This document shows, in pieces, positions 45,111 to 57,119 of a stretch of DNA of 64,000 bases. A program made the translations under genes and the position numbers. The stretch lies in contig CM063111.1 in the NCBI GenBank assembly GCA_031841125.1, positions 54,559,535 through 54,623,534 of the forward strand, written 5' to 3'. The DNA is from Acanthococcus lagerstroemiae. Taxonomy: Eukaryota > Arthropoda > Insecta > Hemiptera > Eriococcidae. The notes under the pieces are model-generated. The model had not been told where the DNA came from. It was given only the letters and a program-made list of their open reading frames with translations, and did no database searches. Position 1 is the stretch's first letter. The number at the start of each line of letters is the position of its first letter.

Positions 45111-46361
45111 ATTTCCGGAAAACCAACGTTGAGGATCACGATTGGGGAACTCATCGTTCTTGCCAGGGTTGCTGGGTAAAGGCGGCAATCGTCTTTACAA
45201 AAATTTCCCCTGTAGCTAAACCTTACAGGACTTCGAAGGAGTATTTCAGGAAAGGTCGAAATAACATATATGCTGAAGAATAACTCCCAATATTTGGAAT
45301 CAGCGACCTAGGAAAACCCTATTTCAACACTTTGCTCAATTTTTGAAACCAAGTCTGTTTTTCCATCTTTTTTTTTTTTTAATAGGCGGAGATGGAAAGA
45401 CATATCGTGGTGAGAGCTCGAGTCTCATATTTACAACAATGGATTCTGAAGTCAGACACAAAGATAGAGTGATATTTCTTGGAGGGTTGAGGGGAGTTGG
45501 TCCCAAATGCTCACTTTTTCATAAATAAGGGATTGGGAGAGGGGGGGATTTTCTCAAAAGATTTAGGAGCTTTTGAAGGGACATAAGCTTCCCCCGAGGC
45601 TACCTAACTCCGTCTTAGAATGTACAAACAGATTTTCGCAGCGTGGACTCGCTGTTCCAGAAGGGCAGATTAACACGTACAAGAAAACGAGATATTACGG
45701 GGTGAGGAATTTTGGAGAACTATCCCCTCTCTCCAAGGCCCCCAGAAAATTTACCCCTGTTCAAGGTGCACACGTGGTCAGCAAGATCAGGAAAACACGA
45801 ATCACTATAAACTGTCCCTTACAACCTCCTTGGTACATGACCCACGACCCTCTCGCCCCGATTTTCGTAATATTTAATTTTGTCGGCATTCAGAAAGATG
45901 AACTCTGTCACTGTCGATGTCACGTAACTAAATCGAGCTTTCACTATCTCTTCTTATCACCGACAGGCGATTGGTATGGTAAATATAATAACCTGTGACG
46001 TTGCTTCTAGATATCTGACATACAGAGAGACGAAGGATGATGAGCAAAGTACGCCACGCGCCGCGCGAAATTTCCACAGCATCGATTGTACGCCGGGGTC
46101 AAAATATATGCGCTTCCGAATCGAACCGAGTCCCGACACAACAAAGTTAGTAGGTCACATCGCGTTCTACATTTCGGTGCGTCGGTGGGTCGGTACTCAA
46201 ATTTGAAACTACGCATTTCCTTCGGAGAAGACAAACGACTCGCGCGCCGCACCGAGCCGCGGTTCTTGAGCGTATAGAAATTTCGAAATTGAATCCGCAA
46301 AAGGGACGAATAACGTAGTAACAAAATTGAACGGTGATTATGCGAGGTACAGCGCAATAGC
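45111..46361. other. Spacer, with a CpG-richer part at 46.0-46.3 kb
   Basis: Overlapping frames of 60-141 codons on both strands lack domain features. An S2-like monomer is seen near 45,300 (ATCAGCGACCTAGGAAAACC). The 46,030-46,290 part is CpG-richer, with CTCGCGCGCCGCACCGAGCC; it may be regulatory, but nothing further can be supported. Confidence 0.3.
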
Positions 46362-46653
46362 CAGGGACGTATTGAAACGTTTTTCCCAGGAGGGGGGGGG
46401 GGCAAAAATTAAAGTCCAAACTGACTCAACTCAAAATTCCCAAGCATCAAAGCAAAAAAAAAAATCTTTGACTAGCTGGATTTTTCACTCAATTTCCAAG
46501 TATCAAAGCAAAAAAAAAAAGAAGAAAAAAAATTTTTGACTTGGATTTTCTCAACTCCGCCCTGACTGAAATGGTAAATTTTCACAACTATTGAGTACAA
46601 ATTCCTACGGGGGAGGGGTAAGTTGCCACCTACCCCTTGTCGGTACGTCCCTG
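46362..46653. mobile_element. hAT-like MITE, family CAGGGACGTACC, copy 3
   Basis: The ends CAGGGACGTATTGAAACG and GTCGGTACGTCCCTG are inverted repeats. The flanks GCAATAGC and ACTATAGC agree at six of eight bases. The interior is collinear with the two other copies, with A-runs after CATCAAAGC. Confidence 0.82.
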
Positions 46654-47481
46654 ACTATAGCGTAAGTCAAGAAAAAGTTCACTTCACATGGAAAGGGTCC
46701 AGTCGAGAGGAAAAATCATCGAAATCGAAAATGAAGAGGAGGCGTAAACGCTGATGTCGAAACCGTCGGCGAAGAACATAACTGACAACCTTCTGTACTC
46801 GATAATGCCTGTTTACAGATAGATAATATTATGGGCCCTTTTACCTTCCACTGTATTCGTTTCGTTTCTCATACTTCATGATCACAATCCAGAGCAGATA
46901 CGAGGGTACTGCAGTCGAAAAAAAAAAAAAAAGGTTTGCTTGATATCTTTTCGCAAAAACGATAATTATTTTAACCCGAACATCAAAAGATGGCCACAAC
47001 TTTAGAACTAACGCCAACAAGTGAGCTCTTCTGATTTGGAAGCACAGAAGTGCACATTATTACGTGATCCCATTTTTGGCCCATTTATAGACCCCTCTTC
47101 CCCGCTCTCCTTATAATCAACAAGAATGATTTGTCTACAGTTTGGAGAAATTAGATGAACAAATCGACTAATAAAAAAATCGGGGCACGCTGATTTTTGA
47201 CAGAAAGTTAGATGTGATGGAAAAATCACCACTCCTACTCCTTGCGCTTTCAAGGACGGCTCGAACACCCTCAAAGCTGTTTTTGCTTTCTCAAAAATCT
47301 CTGGACCAATGGCAAATACGGAAGAAGTCGTCAAACAAAAATTTTTCTGCATCGAATTGCGATAAAAATGGCAACTTGTACTTTTTTCATAACTGCTCCA
47401 GAGAAGCCTTAAATTGGGGGCTTAAAATGAGTCTACTGAATAATACAGTTTAACACAGAGGTCTTATGGAAAGACCTTGGG
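46654..47481. other. Spacer, nothing recognised
   Basis: A 114-codon minus-strand frame (47,008-47,352) overlaps a plus-strand frame; neither shows domain features. An A-run lies near 46,920. Confidence 0.35.
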
Positions 47482-47659
47482 GTCTGGTTGGCCGAGTGCA
47501 GGTCTCGGAATCCGGAGGTCTCGGGTTCGAGCCCACGTAGCAACCCGCTACATTTCGACCTAGGCCGGTTTTTCGGCAAGAAGAGAAGAGGGCTAAGAAA
47601 GCCCTAACAGCCTCCCCCACATCTCTGAGGTAATGCTCGAAAAGGCGGATTCTAGGGCT
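47482..47659 (+). mobile_element. SINE-A, copy 2
   Basis: Head GTCTGGTTGGCCGAGTG, then a ~9-base deletion relative to copy 3 that removes part of the region after the A box. The B box is GGGTTCGAGCCC. The body has GGCCGGTTTTTCGGC and GGCTAAGAAAGCCCTAACAG. The 3' part TCTGAGGTAATGCTCGAAAA and GGCGGATTCTAGGGCT is shared with copy 3. Confidence 0.78.
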
Positions 47660-48666
47660 CGGGTTGAGAGCAAACTTAGAAAAGAGAAGCCTTATGGAAC
47701 GAAAAGAAGTTTTTTTGGGTCTTTTTCTATTTTACTTGATTTGGAGGTAACAAGAGGTTTAAATTTTATATTCGGAAAATTCCTTACCTCCATATTTTCC
47801 ATCCCTGGGAATTTTTTTATTCACCGTGCCCCATCCCTCAATTACCACATGTTTAAAATTTTGTTTTTGAAGTTCCACTGGTTTGAAACGGGAATGTTGT
47901 CATGAATGTTTATGAGCTTGAAGAGAACAAAAATGGCATAAAGATATTGAATCTACGGTACTCGAGATGATCGAATTCAATTTTGACATCAGTTTCACAT
48001 TTAGCTGAAAATTGTGGCACCGGAAGGAGGGGCAGAGGGCTCAAAATTGAACAAGAAAAAGGGATATGAATGTCAAGGAATAGGTTTCCGTGACGGTTAA
48101 ATTCTCTTTTGTCATCAGATTTGCTCACAGATCAAAATCAAGGTATCCGGAGAAGGGGGGGGGGAGGTACAAGGAAATATAATACAAATAGACATCAATG
48201 ATAGCGGCTGAATTTATTTGTCACATTACGTGTTAGGATCTGTGGTACGGGGCGGGGGAGAAAAGTAATCAACTTTTCAGTGTAATGTTTCCTAGGCGTA
48301 ACAAGTTCACGTACATAGACCTCTATGAACGAATTCAATTTAGGGACAGTTGCGAATAGGTACAGGAAGTCCGAAAAGGCTACAAATAGATACGGCGGGT
48401 TGCCCGCTGTTACCATTAATACAGTTCAAAGTTGCAGGGTAACTACTCGAAATTTCAGGGAAAAATGTAAAAATGACCCTATTAAATTTGAAAAATTACC
48501 ACTTTTTTGTATTTCTCTCGACACACTATAAAATATTTTCAACCCTCCTCACTACAAAAAATTTGAATTTTTAAATAAACGGAGATAAAAACGAAGTAAC
48601 ACAATCGATTTTCTTCTCGCAGTTTCGGTTATACCCTCCTCTTTTCTAATTTTCACTGTCAAGCGT

Positions 48667-48855
48667 AGCCCTGGAATCCGCCCTTTCGAGCATTACCTCA
48701 GAGACGTCGGGGAGGCTGTTAAGGCTGTCTTAGCCCTCTTCTCATCTTGCCGAAAAACCGGCCTAGATCAAAATGTAACGAGTTGCTATGTGGGCTCGAA
48801 CCTGGGACCTCCGGATTCCGAGACCAGCGTGCTATCCACTCGGCCAACCAGACTC
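48667..48855 (-). mobile_element. SINE-A, copy 3
   Basis: Minus-strand head GTCTGGTTGGCCGAGTGGAT, B box GGTTCGAGCCC, hairpin GCCGGTTTTTCGGC and 3' part GGTAATGCTCGAAAGGGCGG. It faces copy 2 across about 1 kb. The small frame that overlaps it is not a gene. Confidence 0.8.
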
Positions 48856-48859
48856 CAGT

Positions 48860-51800
48860 GTCGGTTATACTCGCGCTCTTAATTGTTTTGTAATATTCCA
48901 TCATTAATTATCCTTTTCAGACACAACCGACTAGATAGTTGTGTGGGAAGTTTTTGCTGCAATCTGCCGGAAAATTGAATTTCAGTTTTATCAACTGGGC
49001 ACAACGGAAGCACAAAATAAAGGAAAAAATAATTTTTTCCTTAATCTGAAGGAGATACTTCCCCAAAAATGACTTAAATTATCATTTTAGAAGAAAAATT
49101 ATCAAAAATGACATTAAATAACTTTAAATTGAAAAAATGATTAAGAGGTCACCCAGAAGTGGTTCGATAATATTCTTATGTTTTTTTATAAAATTGTTTT
49201 ACAAATATGTATTTTTCACATTCTTCAAATTAGTTACGTGTTCCTCCTTCTCGATGCGACAGAGCGCGGACCATAATCAAAATGACACTAAAATCGAATT
49301 CAATGACTTTCCAATACATTTAGCACCCATGTAATATTTTAAAATTCTAGATCACTGCTCCAGTTACACAGTTATGCATGTCAAGATGAACTGGTGTAAG
49401 TAATTAGTTCAGTGACTTTTAAAGACTATAGATTAACATACATCGTGCATTTTTTTTTCGTTCTTCGAATTGAGCCCCTGCCTCATACTCACTGCCACAG
49501 TTATTGAAAGGCAGTCAAAATGTCATAAAAACGTATTTAGTGATCTCCGGGAACTCTACATCCAATTTTATATAGGTATCATTATTTCATTATATTTTCA
49601 ACTCCAAGCCCCCTCCTCTTCAGTTCGCAGTCGTCTCAAAAAAAAAAAACATAAAATTTTTGTCCGGCTAAGCTCTCATTCCCCACCCAAAACAATTATT
49701 CTCACAAAATAGTCAAGACTATCAAATTTAAGAAAAATTATTTCAAACAAAATCATTCCTTGTAAAATTTTTAATGAAATTGTTTACAATTTTTTCGTAA
49801 ATAGGTATCCCAGAATTCTCCCAGATTAGAGGTTCGAAGTGACCCTTTTCACTGCTCCACACCTTAATACAGACCTTATAGTGGAAAACGTAGATTTTTC
49901 GTCATTCTTCTAGGATCCCCAATTTTTGTGATCAGTTGCGTTCGAATGTTGAAATCAATTTTGTAAACCACTCTCGATTTCAGCCCTGAAAATCACAATT
50001 TCACCATCACGAATGTTTAGAATCCAAGATCAGGATAAAATGCAAAAAATACAATTTGATTAAAGAACGGCAGTTATGCCGACTGATAATTTGTAGGTTG
50101 GGATGGAAGTGTCTTCTCTTTAGCTCATTAACGTAAACACATTTTTCTAGAAGTTAGGAGACAAAATCAAAGGGGGGAAAGATTACAATTTCAACCTGCT
50201 AATTTCATTACGCAAACAAAAAAAAAATGAAAATCTCATCACTCTGATTTTGATGTTTGTGTTTAAATTTGAAAAATAAAATCTTGCAAAAGGGCAAACT
50301 GTTAATGTTCCCAGATAGACCTACTTTTCCTACCTTTTTGAACCATCTTTGCACGAATCTTATTGAAAATTCAGATCGCATTAGTGACTATACAATAAAG
50401 AATCAACATAGTTTTTTTCTCTCTCAGTTTTGATTTCATTTCCTTATCTTTGATACATATAAAATACAATCATTGAATTCACAAATATACTGAGATGTCT
50501 TTTCTGAAGAGGGGGGGGGGGGTAATTTTTTACACTGCAGACTATCAGTTTCTCTAACAGGAAGATTTTGAGATACAGACATTTTTGCAATTTTGTCAGT
50601 CAACAAGATTTATGATATCGATGAGCCAAAAAAAAAAATCTCATTGAAAACATTTGCCAAATGACGTTCTTGGGCAAACTTTACTGTACCACGATTTCTC
50701 GAGGCATTCGAGGACTAATTTTCAATTTTGTCGTTTGTACAGCAAAATTTCCATTACAGCACGAGCACGTAATAAACTAAGCTCGTAACTTACTTTGGCA
50801 ATTTGAATTCCGAGCAATAATGTAGTCGAGAATTCGTGTAAAATGAAAATAATAGGCTTTGTCGAATACGCTTCGCTTCGCTTCTCGAGTTACTGATAAA
50901 AATAAAAAATAATTTTCACGTTTAGCACCCATCGCAAAAGATAACTTTCAGATACCGAAAAAAAGGGGAAAAGTTTGAAAGCGAGAGTGCGATAATTCCT
51001 TTTTCTTTTTCCTTTTTGTGAAATGGTTCGATTGTCCTACTCGGTTCGTCACAAGAGCATCCATTCTGTACAATTTGCGTGGAATTTTAACAGAGTGACG
51101 ACCGGAGAGCCTCATTTTGCGTCGACAATTTTCATTTTTAGTCCGGATACTAGTTGCATAACGTGGTAGGTGCCCACCATTTTTGAAGCAAAGGTGCCTC
51201 TGAATACATTTGAAGTTCAGATACTACGGAATATTTTAAGGAATGTTGCCAATTATATACTTTACGTCAAACCCCCATCTCCTCCAGAAGGTCATAACTG
51301 TTCCCTTCCTAAGTTTTTCCTCGATAACATCTCAACTGTAAGTTGTACTGCAGAAAAAGTAAACGGTAAAATGAATCCATCCTAAATTTCACGTAAAAAT
51401 GATCTCTTGCAATTTTTCGTATTTATAACCTCCCCTCCCCCCTCGAAACGGGGAATCAAAAATGAGCCCATATAAGGAAACACTTTAACACAAGCCTTAT
51501 ATGGAAGTAAACATAAAATATTTGACATTTCGTCTTTTTAAGGATTTCAAGGGTCTCTATATTTCTGATAATGATTTGCCCCGGATAAAGAAACTGTGAT
51601 ACCTGAAAGGAAACGGAAGTTCAAATTTTTAATGAAATACAACATGGATATTTTTTCACAGGTATAAGCAGGACCAGGGTTTTTAGGCAAAAACCTTTTT
51701 TTTTTCTAGCCTAGTCTATTCGGCCTACTGAAGTTTTCTGGACGAATCAGGAAATTCTGAAACCAATGATCTAACTGTGATACAGTCTTTTTTGGACTAG

Positions 51801-52870
51801 TTTCCCTTAAAAACGATGTTTCAACCTAAAATTGATGATTTTAAAGACTTTTTGTTGTTTCGGAAATAATTTTTTTGACTCGCATTACTCAACCAGCGGG
51901 ACATACGCTGTCCCAGGTCCACTAGGGGCCCAAGGGGGAGTAAAAAATTCTCCGACACCGGATTCGTATCATGGGGAGTTTATTCAACAATTTCCAGTAA
52001 AAAAATCATTCAAATTGGAAAAAAGAATCGGAAGCGGAAGGGTTAAAGTTGCATTCTGACGAAAAAGTTCTACTAGCTTTCCAAAATAAGACCGAAATCT
52101 ACATAGGTGCTTTCTCTTCTGCATTATTGAACAGGAAAGTTGTGCACTCACATCCACGTTTTCAGTTTCGCGGTTTATTCAGATTTTGAAAAATTGTTAT
52201 TTGGATGTATATTGAATATGTATTGATTGTAGTTAGGACCGTCTCCTTTTGGTGCATTCTGGATGACTCTAAATGGACTGGGACGCGATGGAACTATGAA
52301 CCTGGACGCAATCAAACTCTACATCGGGCCGCAATGAAGCCATTCATTTTCTCCAGTAATTTATCTCCCCTTATTGACCCGGACGCAATCGGACGCCGCC
52401 CGCCAAAGTTTGCAACTTAAGAGCAATTAGAAATGAGCTCAACGATTCTTAAAATCCCTAAAAGGACATCTATATTGCATTTCATGAAAATTTTGAACCC
52501 CATCTCTCCCACGTCCCATAATTTCAGCCAACCCATCATCGAAATTGAATTCTGCGATCTTGAAACCTCAACAGCCGATATCTCGATTCTCGGTGATTGG
52601 AGCCAATGAAAGGTGTAAGAAGTTTTGTAATAAGAAAGTCATTTATGATGCTAAAAATACAGAAAAATACAAATTTCAAAATGTGGCAAGAGGCGAAGAG
52701 TAGGGGGAGAAAAAATTTCCAGAAATCAGTAGATAGGGATGTATAAAAACGGGTCCAAGTCGCATTTTGTCGGTTCTCTGAAGCCGATGGGACCACGAAG
52801 ATGACGAAAATGTTATGTTCACTCCTATAACGCCTGTTTTAAAGTGCTGGTTGCATTATATGAGCTCATT
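48860..52870. other. AT-rich spacer, mostly featureless
   Basis: Isolated phrases recall S1/S2 satellite monomers, for example CCTGAAAATCACAATTTC near 49,986. A 12-base G-run occurs near 50,510. Open frames are short and unsupported. Confidence 0.4.
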
Positions 52871-53807
52871 TTTGACCCTCCGTTCCGGGGGTAGAATATA
52901 CTGGACTTTAAATCGGAATCAACCAAAGGAGCAAGCGGGTTTCAGGAAGGGCTACTCACTCGGCCGTCGACCACATCTTCGCACTGAATCAAATGTTGAA
53001 AAAAAAACAAGAGAGTATAATATACCACTGGGTCTCATGTTTATAGATTTCAGAAAATCATTTGATTCGGTCAAACACTGGGCGATATGGGAAGCACTAG
53101 CTAAACAAGGGGTAAAAGGGAATATGGTAGGGGTACTCAAAAAAATGTATGAAAAAACAACAGCCTACGTCACGTTGGACAGAGTTAGGGATGAATTTGA
53201 AATGCAAAAGGGGAAAAAGCAAGGGGATTCCCACTCCCCGAAACTGTTCAACGCGGTTCCAGAAGACATTTTCAGAAATCTAAATTGGGAGGGAAAGGAG
53301 TGAATATCAATGGTCAATTGCTGAGAAACCTGTGGTTCGCAGACGACACTGTATTGCTAAGTAATGACTTGAAGGAGTTGCAGGTTATGGCCGAAGATCT
53401 TAATAGGAAATGCGGTAGGGTTCATGGACCAAGATAATGACGAATACCTAGACCGAAAAATTTATGGTTGGAGGGTCGGGAATAGAAACTGTTAGGGAAT
53501 ACAGTCACCTGGGGCAGCAGGTGGCATTCGAGGAGAGAGGGAAACAGGAGCGCTGAGAGCGGCATGGAAAAGCTTCTGAGCAGATATAAGGAAATCCTGA
53601 AAGGCAAGTTCAGACACGAATTTTTCAACAATATGACCGTTGTATGATTTTGTGTGATGACCTTTCATGAACCATTTTCACGCCTGAACAGAATTTCTAC
53701 AATAAAATAAGTTAATTTCAAAAACATGCTAATTGCAAACAAAAACTTTAGAAGAAACTTCACAATTAAATAATAATGAACAAATTCTTGCAAAGAATGT
53801 TGCAAAG

Positions 53808-53981
53808 CAGGCGCGTAGATACGGGGGGGGGTAGGGGTTGACACCCCCAGAAGCAAAAAAAAAAGCAGATCGAAGAAGAAAAAAATGAGGGTTTTCAAAA
53901 CATTGCAACGAATTTTATCAGGTCCAGCATTTAAAAAATTTCAACCCCCCCCCCTCAAATTTTGATGCATCTACGCGCCTG
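53808..53981. mobile_element. hAT-like MITE, family CAGGCGCGTAGAT
   Basis: A perfect 8-bp duplication, TTGCAAAG, lies at 53,800-53,807 and 53,982-53,989. The termini CAGGCGCGTAGAT and ATCTACGCGCCTG are exact inverted repeats. Both subterminal regions have long homopolymers (G on the left, C on the right) that could pair. Confidence 0.92.
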
Positions 53982-54180
53982 TTGCAAAGAACACAAATCT
54001 TCAATTAAATTTCAAATTGGCCATATTTTGATAAGAAATACAGCAAGCAGCCACAAATGCTTACTAATATTCACAAATATTATTCCAAATTTGTAAGAAA
54101 TTAGAGGCAATTGTATGACTTTTATATAACTTGTATGACCACAGCCTCAATTGTAGGACTATTGTATGACTTGTATGACT

Positions 54181-54345
54181 AAAGAACCGAAGGAGGAGTG
54201 AAGACATAATACGCCAGTTTTGATCCAACCGCGCCCGTCGATGCCGAATTGACTACGCGGGACGCTCCGCATAGCCGGATTTGGCATCCACGGGCACGGC
54301 TGGATCTAAAATGGCGTATGCCTTCACTTTCCCTTTAGTTCTCTA
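54181..54345. mobile_element. Fold-back MITE
   Basis: A perfect 8-bp duplication, GTATGACT, is at 54,173-54,180 and 54,346-54,353, though the area holds other GTATGACT words. The arms are inverted over most of the length: GTGAAGACATAATACGCCA and GATCCAACCGCGCCCGT mirror the right half, leaving a short centre near 54,260. Non-coding. Confidence 0.82.
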
Positions 54346-54839
54346 GTATGACTTATATGACCGGTAGACACCCTGATGAGTGAAAAATGAAAACTCTGGA
54401 CAGATATGTGATACCCGTCCTTACCTACAGAGCTCAAACTTGGTCACTAATCACAACGCAATGGGATAATCTGAGGACAACGCATTTCAGAATGCTACGA
54501 AGTATAATGAAAATAACAAGTAAAGATAAAGTAAGGCTAGACAAGATCCCAGAGTCAAGCGATCTCGGATGGAAGATTAAGAAAGCAAAACTAAGCTTCG
54601 CGGGGTACATGGCGAGAGGTGCAGACAAACGGAGGACCCCGACAGAGTGGAAAAAGAAAAGGGATAGACCACCCACAAGGTGGAGGGTTGAGTTAGTCAG
54701 GGAATTCGGGATACTATAGGGGAGGATTGGTACGGATAGGGATGGTGGAAGGAGACGATGGACGCCTACGCCCGCAAATGGGAGTATTTGACGGCATGAC
54801 AACCCCATACCATCGGGGCCACATGTCGTGCGAATATAA

Positions 54840-56610
54840 GGCTGTATAAAAATAAGTAACACAGATATGAAAAATTGCAAGAAACCATTTTCACATGAAA
54901 TTTAGTGCAGTTTAATTTTGCCATGCACGCTTTTACAGTGCGATTTACAATTGAGAGGTTACTGAGGAAAAATTGAGGAAGGGGACACGTATGACCCCCT
55001 GGGGACTCGACGTCGATTTCAGAGTTGTCAAAATATTCCTTAGGGTCTCAAATACAAACGTGCCAAATGGCACATTTCCATTAAAAAAATGCAGGGTACA
55101 TTTAACTAGCACAGTGACAGCGAGAACCAAGTGGAACCCCAGTGTAATAATTTTGTGGTCGTCCTTCACAATTTTTAGCCACCTCTAAAAGTTTTCACAT
55201 CTCACTCCCATGTTTTTCCATGGGCTCGTGAGATTTGGCCTGGGCCAAATTTTATTGGCCCTTGGAAAAACTCCGGGTCCGATGCGAATGCATATTTTGC
55301 AGCCCCCCCCCCCACCTCCTTTGCCATCACTGAATTAACACCCGGACTATTTCCTCATAAGATCAGCAGAGGTAATTCCAGCTTAAATATATTGAGTTTT
55401 CAAAAAATGTTATAAAATTGTAGTTCTGGCCAAGTTTTGAGGCAGTGTACACGGGATGAGGGTCTACATACAATAATTGCAGTTCCTAGGGAATATGGGT
55501 CCTTTTTTCGCGGAGTGAGCAGTGATAATTCATACCTATCGTGACACTCGCGTACCCAAGAAAACAGGTCATCGTAGATGGGTTTTCCTAAACACTCATT
55601 ATGCTGGACTTCGTGAATTTCGTTTTGTTTTTATATCTCTCATTTTCCTTGTATCGTCGGATTTCTCTATTTCTATGCCATTGCGTCAAATTGGAACATC
55701 GTACACCTCGCGGGCGTAATTGGTTCTAAAATTTAACACCACCGAGTGAAGGACAGGGTGCGTTGAAAAAACTCATCAAAAGACGTGTTTCAACTCCGAT
55801 GGTTTTCCCATCGTAATGCATCATTCATTGTTCAAGCTATAATATATACGCCGTAAAGTCGAGACTCGACAGTGAAAAGCTTTCGAAATTTTGTATTTTT
55901 CCATCGAAGCAACCAGTGTGGGCGTACTGTATTTATATCTTATACACTCGAGCATAGATACATTTTTACGAACGTATTTTCGTTGCAGTAAGAACTCGGC
56001 GCGCTAATTCGACTCAACGCTTCGAGGTGATGAGCATTCTGAATATTAATATTTGAGTCTGTCGTATAACTTTTGTTGTACCCCTCACACTGCTGAGTCT
56101 CGATTAATGAGAGTTTTCTCGCAATATCATTCATTCCTCCTCAGCCGGCGAATAATTCTTCGAAATGTTCGTTGATTCATGCGCGATTTGAAGTATTGAT
56201 TCATCAGTTGGTACTAATGGAGATTCATTTTTTCTTCCTTTCGATATTTAAACAGGCCGGTAACGTGACCTCTCTCCTTGGTATTTATGCTAAGAAAAGA
56301 GAACAAAACTAGTGGCACAAACCCTCATCGACCACGTGCAGCGGTTAATGCACCAATTGTTAAAGGTGTGTTCGAAAATTTAGGAGGTCCCCAAAATTAG
56401 AAGAAAGAAAAATTAAAAAACAGAGAAATAAAAATGAGAGGAAAGGCTCTCAAGACTCTTAAACATTTTTCGTGATCCTTAATTTGTATTAGTTGGCTTC
56501 AGAATCAATGAAACTTGGCTGTTTCTGACGCATTTTCGATTTTAATAAATTTTCTTAGGAGGACTGTAGTGGTCCCCCAGCTGCATCCTGCGTGCATCAG
56601 CACCCGGTTC
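54840..56610. other. Spacer, nothing recognised
   Basis: AT-rich with a C-run near 55,302. No shared repeats or credible coding sequence were found. Confidence 0.4.
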
Positions 56611-56619
56611 AGTCCTCTT

Positions 56620-57110
56620 ATAGAATCTGCTACTCTTTATTAACACGCTTTATATAACGACTTTAGTTTCACTTAAGATTTTTGAAGACGTTTCCAAACT
56701 CTTCAAATCTCACCCAGACTCATTTAAGAACTTTCAAAACTATTGTGACTTGACAGAGGCTCTTTCAGACTTATTTGTGGTTGTATAGTTTTCTTTCAAG
56801 CTCTTACAGATTCAGTTAAGACTCGTTATGAGTTTTCCAACTTTGTTCATGACTTATTGAGGGCTCTAAGATTTCCTAAGACTTTTCAGAAAATGAATGG
56901 CACTTTATTTAAGATTTTCTAAAACTTGCCCGGACTTCCTGCTTATCTGGTAATTTTAAAAGTTCTCTTAATAGCTCTTCGAAATTTGTGAAGACTTATA
57001 TGGTGTATTTTTCAAGTCCTTCCAGACTTGATGAAAACTCTTATGAATTCCTTAACTTTCCAACCTTCTAAATTGATTCGAGACTTCACTAGCACTCGTT
57101 TCGAGCCTCT
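56620..57110. repeat. Degenerate CTTTTAAGACT-type short repeats
   Basis: Words such as TTAAGATTTTTGAAGAC, TTTCCAAACTCTTC, CAGTTAAGACTCG and CTTCCAGACTTGATG recur every ~20-40 bases without a fixed frame. It looks like a decayed minisatellite. Confidence 0.4.
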
Positions 57111-57119
57111 TTTTTTCCG

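Larger units (their letters stand above)
53640..54354. mobile_element. Composite insert within the RTE remnant
   Basis: ATATGACCG occurs at 53,631-53,639 and 54,355-54,363, bracketing this segment. It separates parts of the RTE protein that are adjacent in related proteins. Inside are a hAT-like MITE, a fold-back MITE and several TGTATGACT words. The host insert itself is not identified. Confidence 0.5.
52880..54835 (+). pseudogene. RTE-type LINE remnant, interrupted
   Basis: The frame at 52,815-53,303 carries QPKEQAGFRKGYS, LMFIDFRKSFDSV, a KQGDS word and IFRNLNWEGKE. FADDTVLLS, the catalytic reverse transcriptase site, lies near 53,338 in another frame. A ~0.7-kb insert (53,640-54,354) separates this from the C-terminal part at 54,387-54,719, which has RYVIPVLTYRAQTWS, KKAKLSFAGYMARG and KRDRPPTRWRVELV. 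The order matches the element at 25.9-28.5 kb, but the sequence is clearly different, so two RTE lineages or old divergent copies are present. The endonuclease is missing and stops and frameshifts are present. Confidence 0.85.

Noticed and set aside
45573..45998. 141-codon frame
   Set aside because: No domain, no codon bias distinct from the flanks and no homologous copy in the window.
54434..54880. 148-codon minus-strand frame
   Set aside because: It is the antisense of the RTE C-terminal region.
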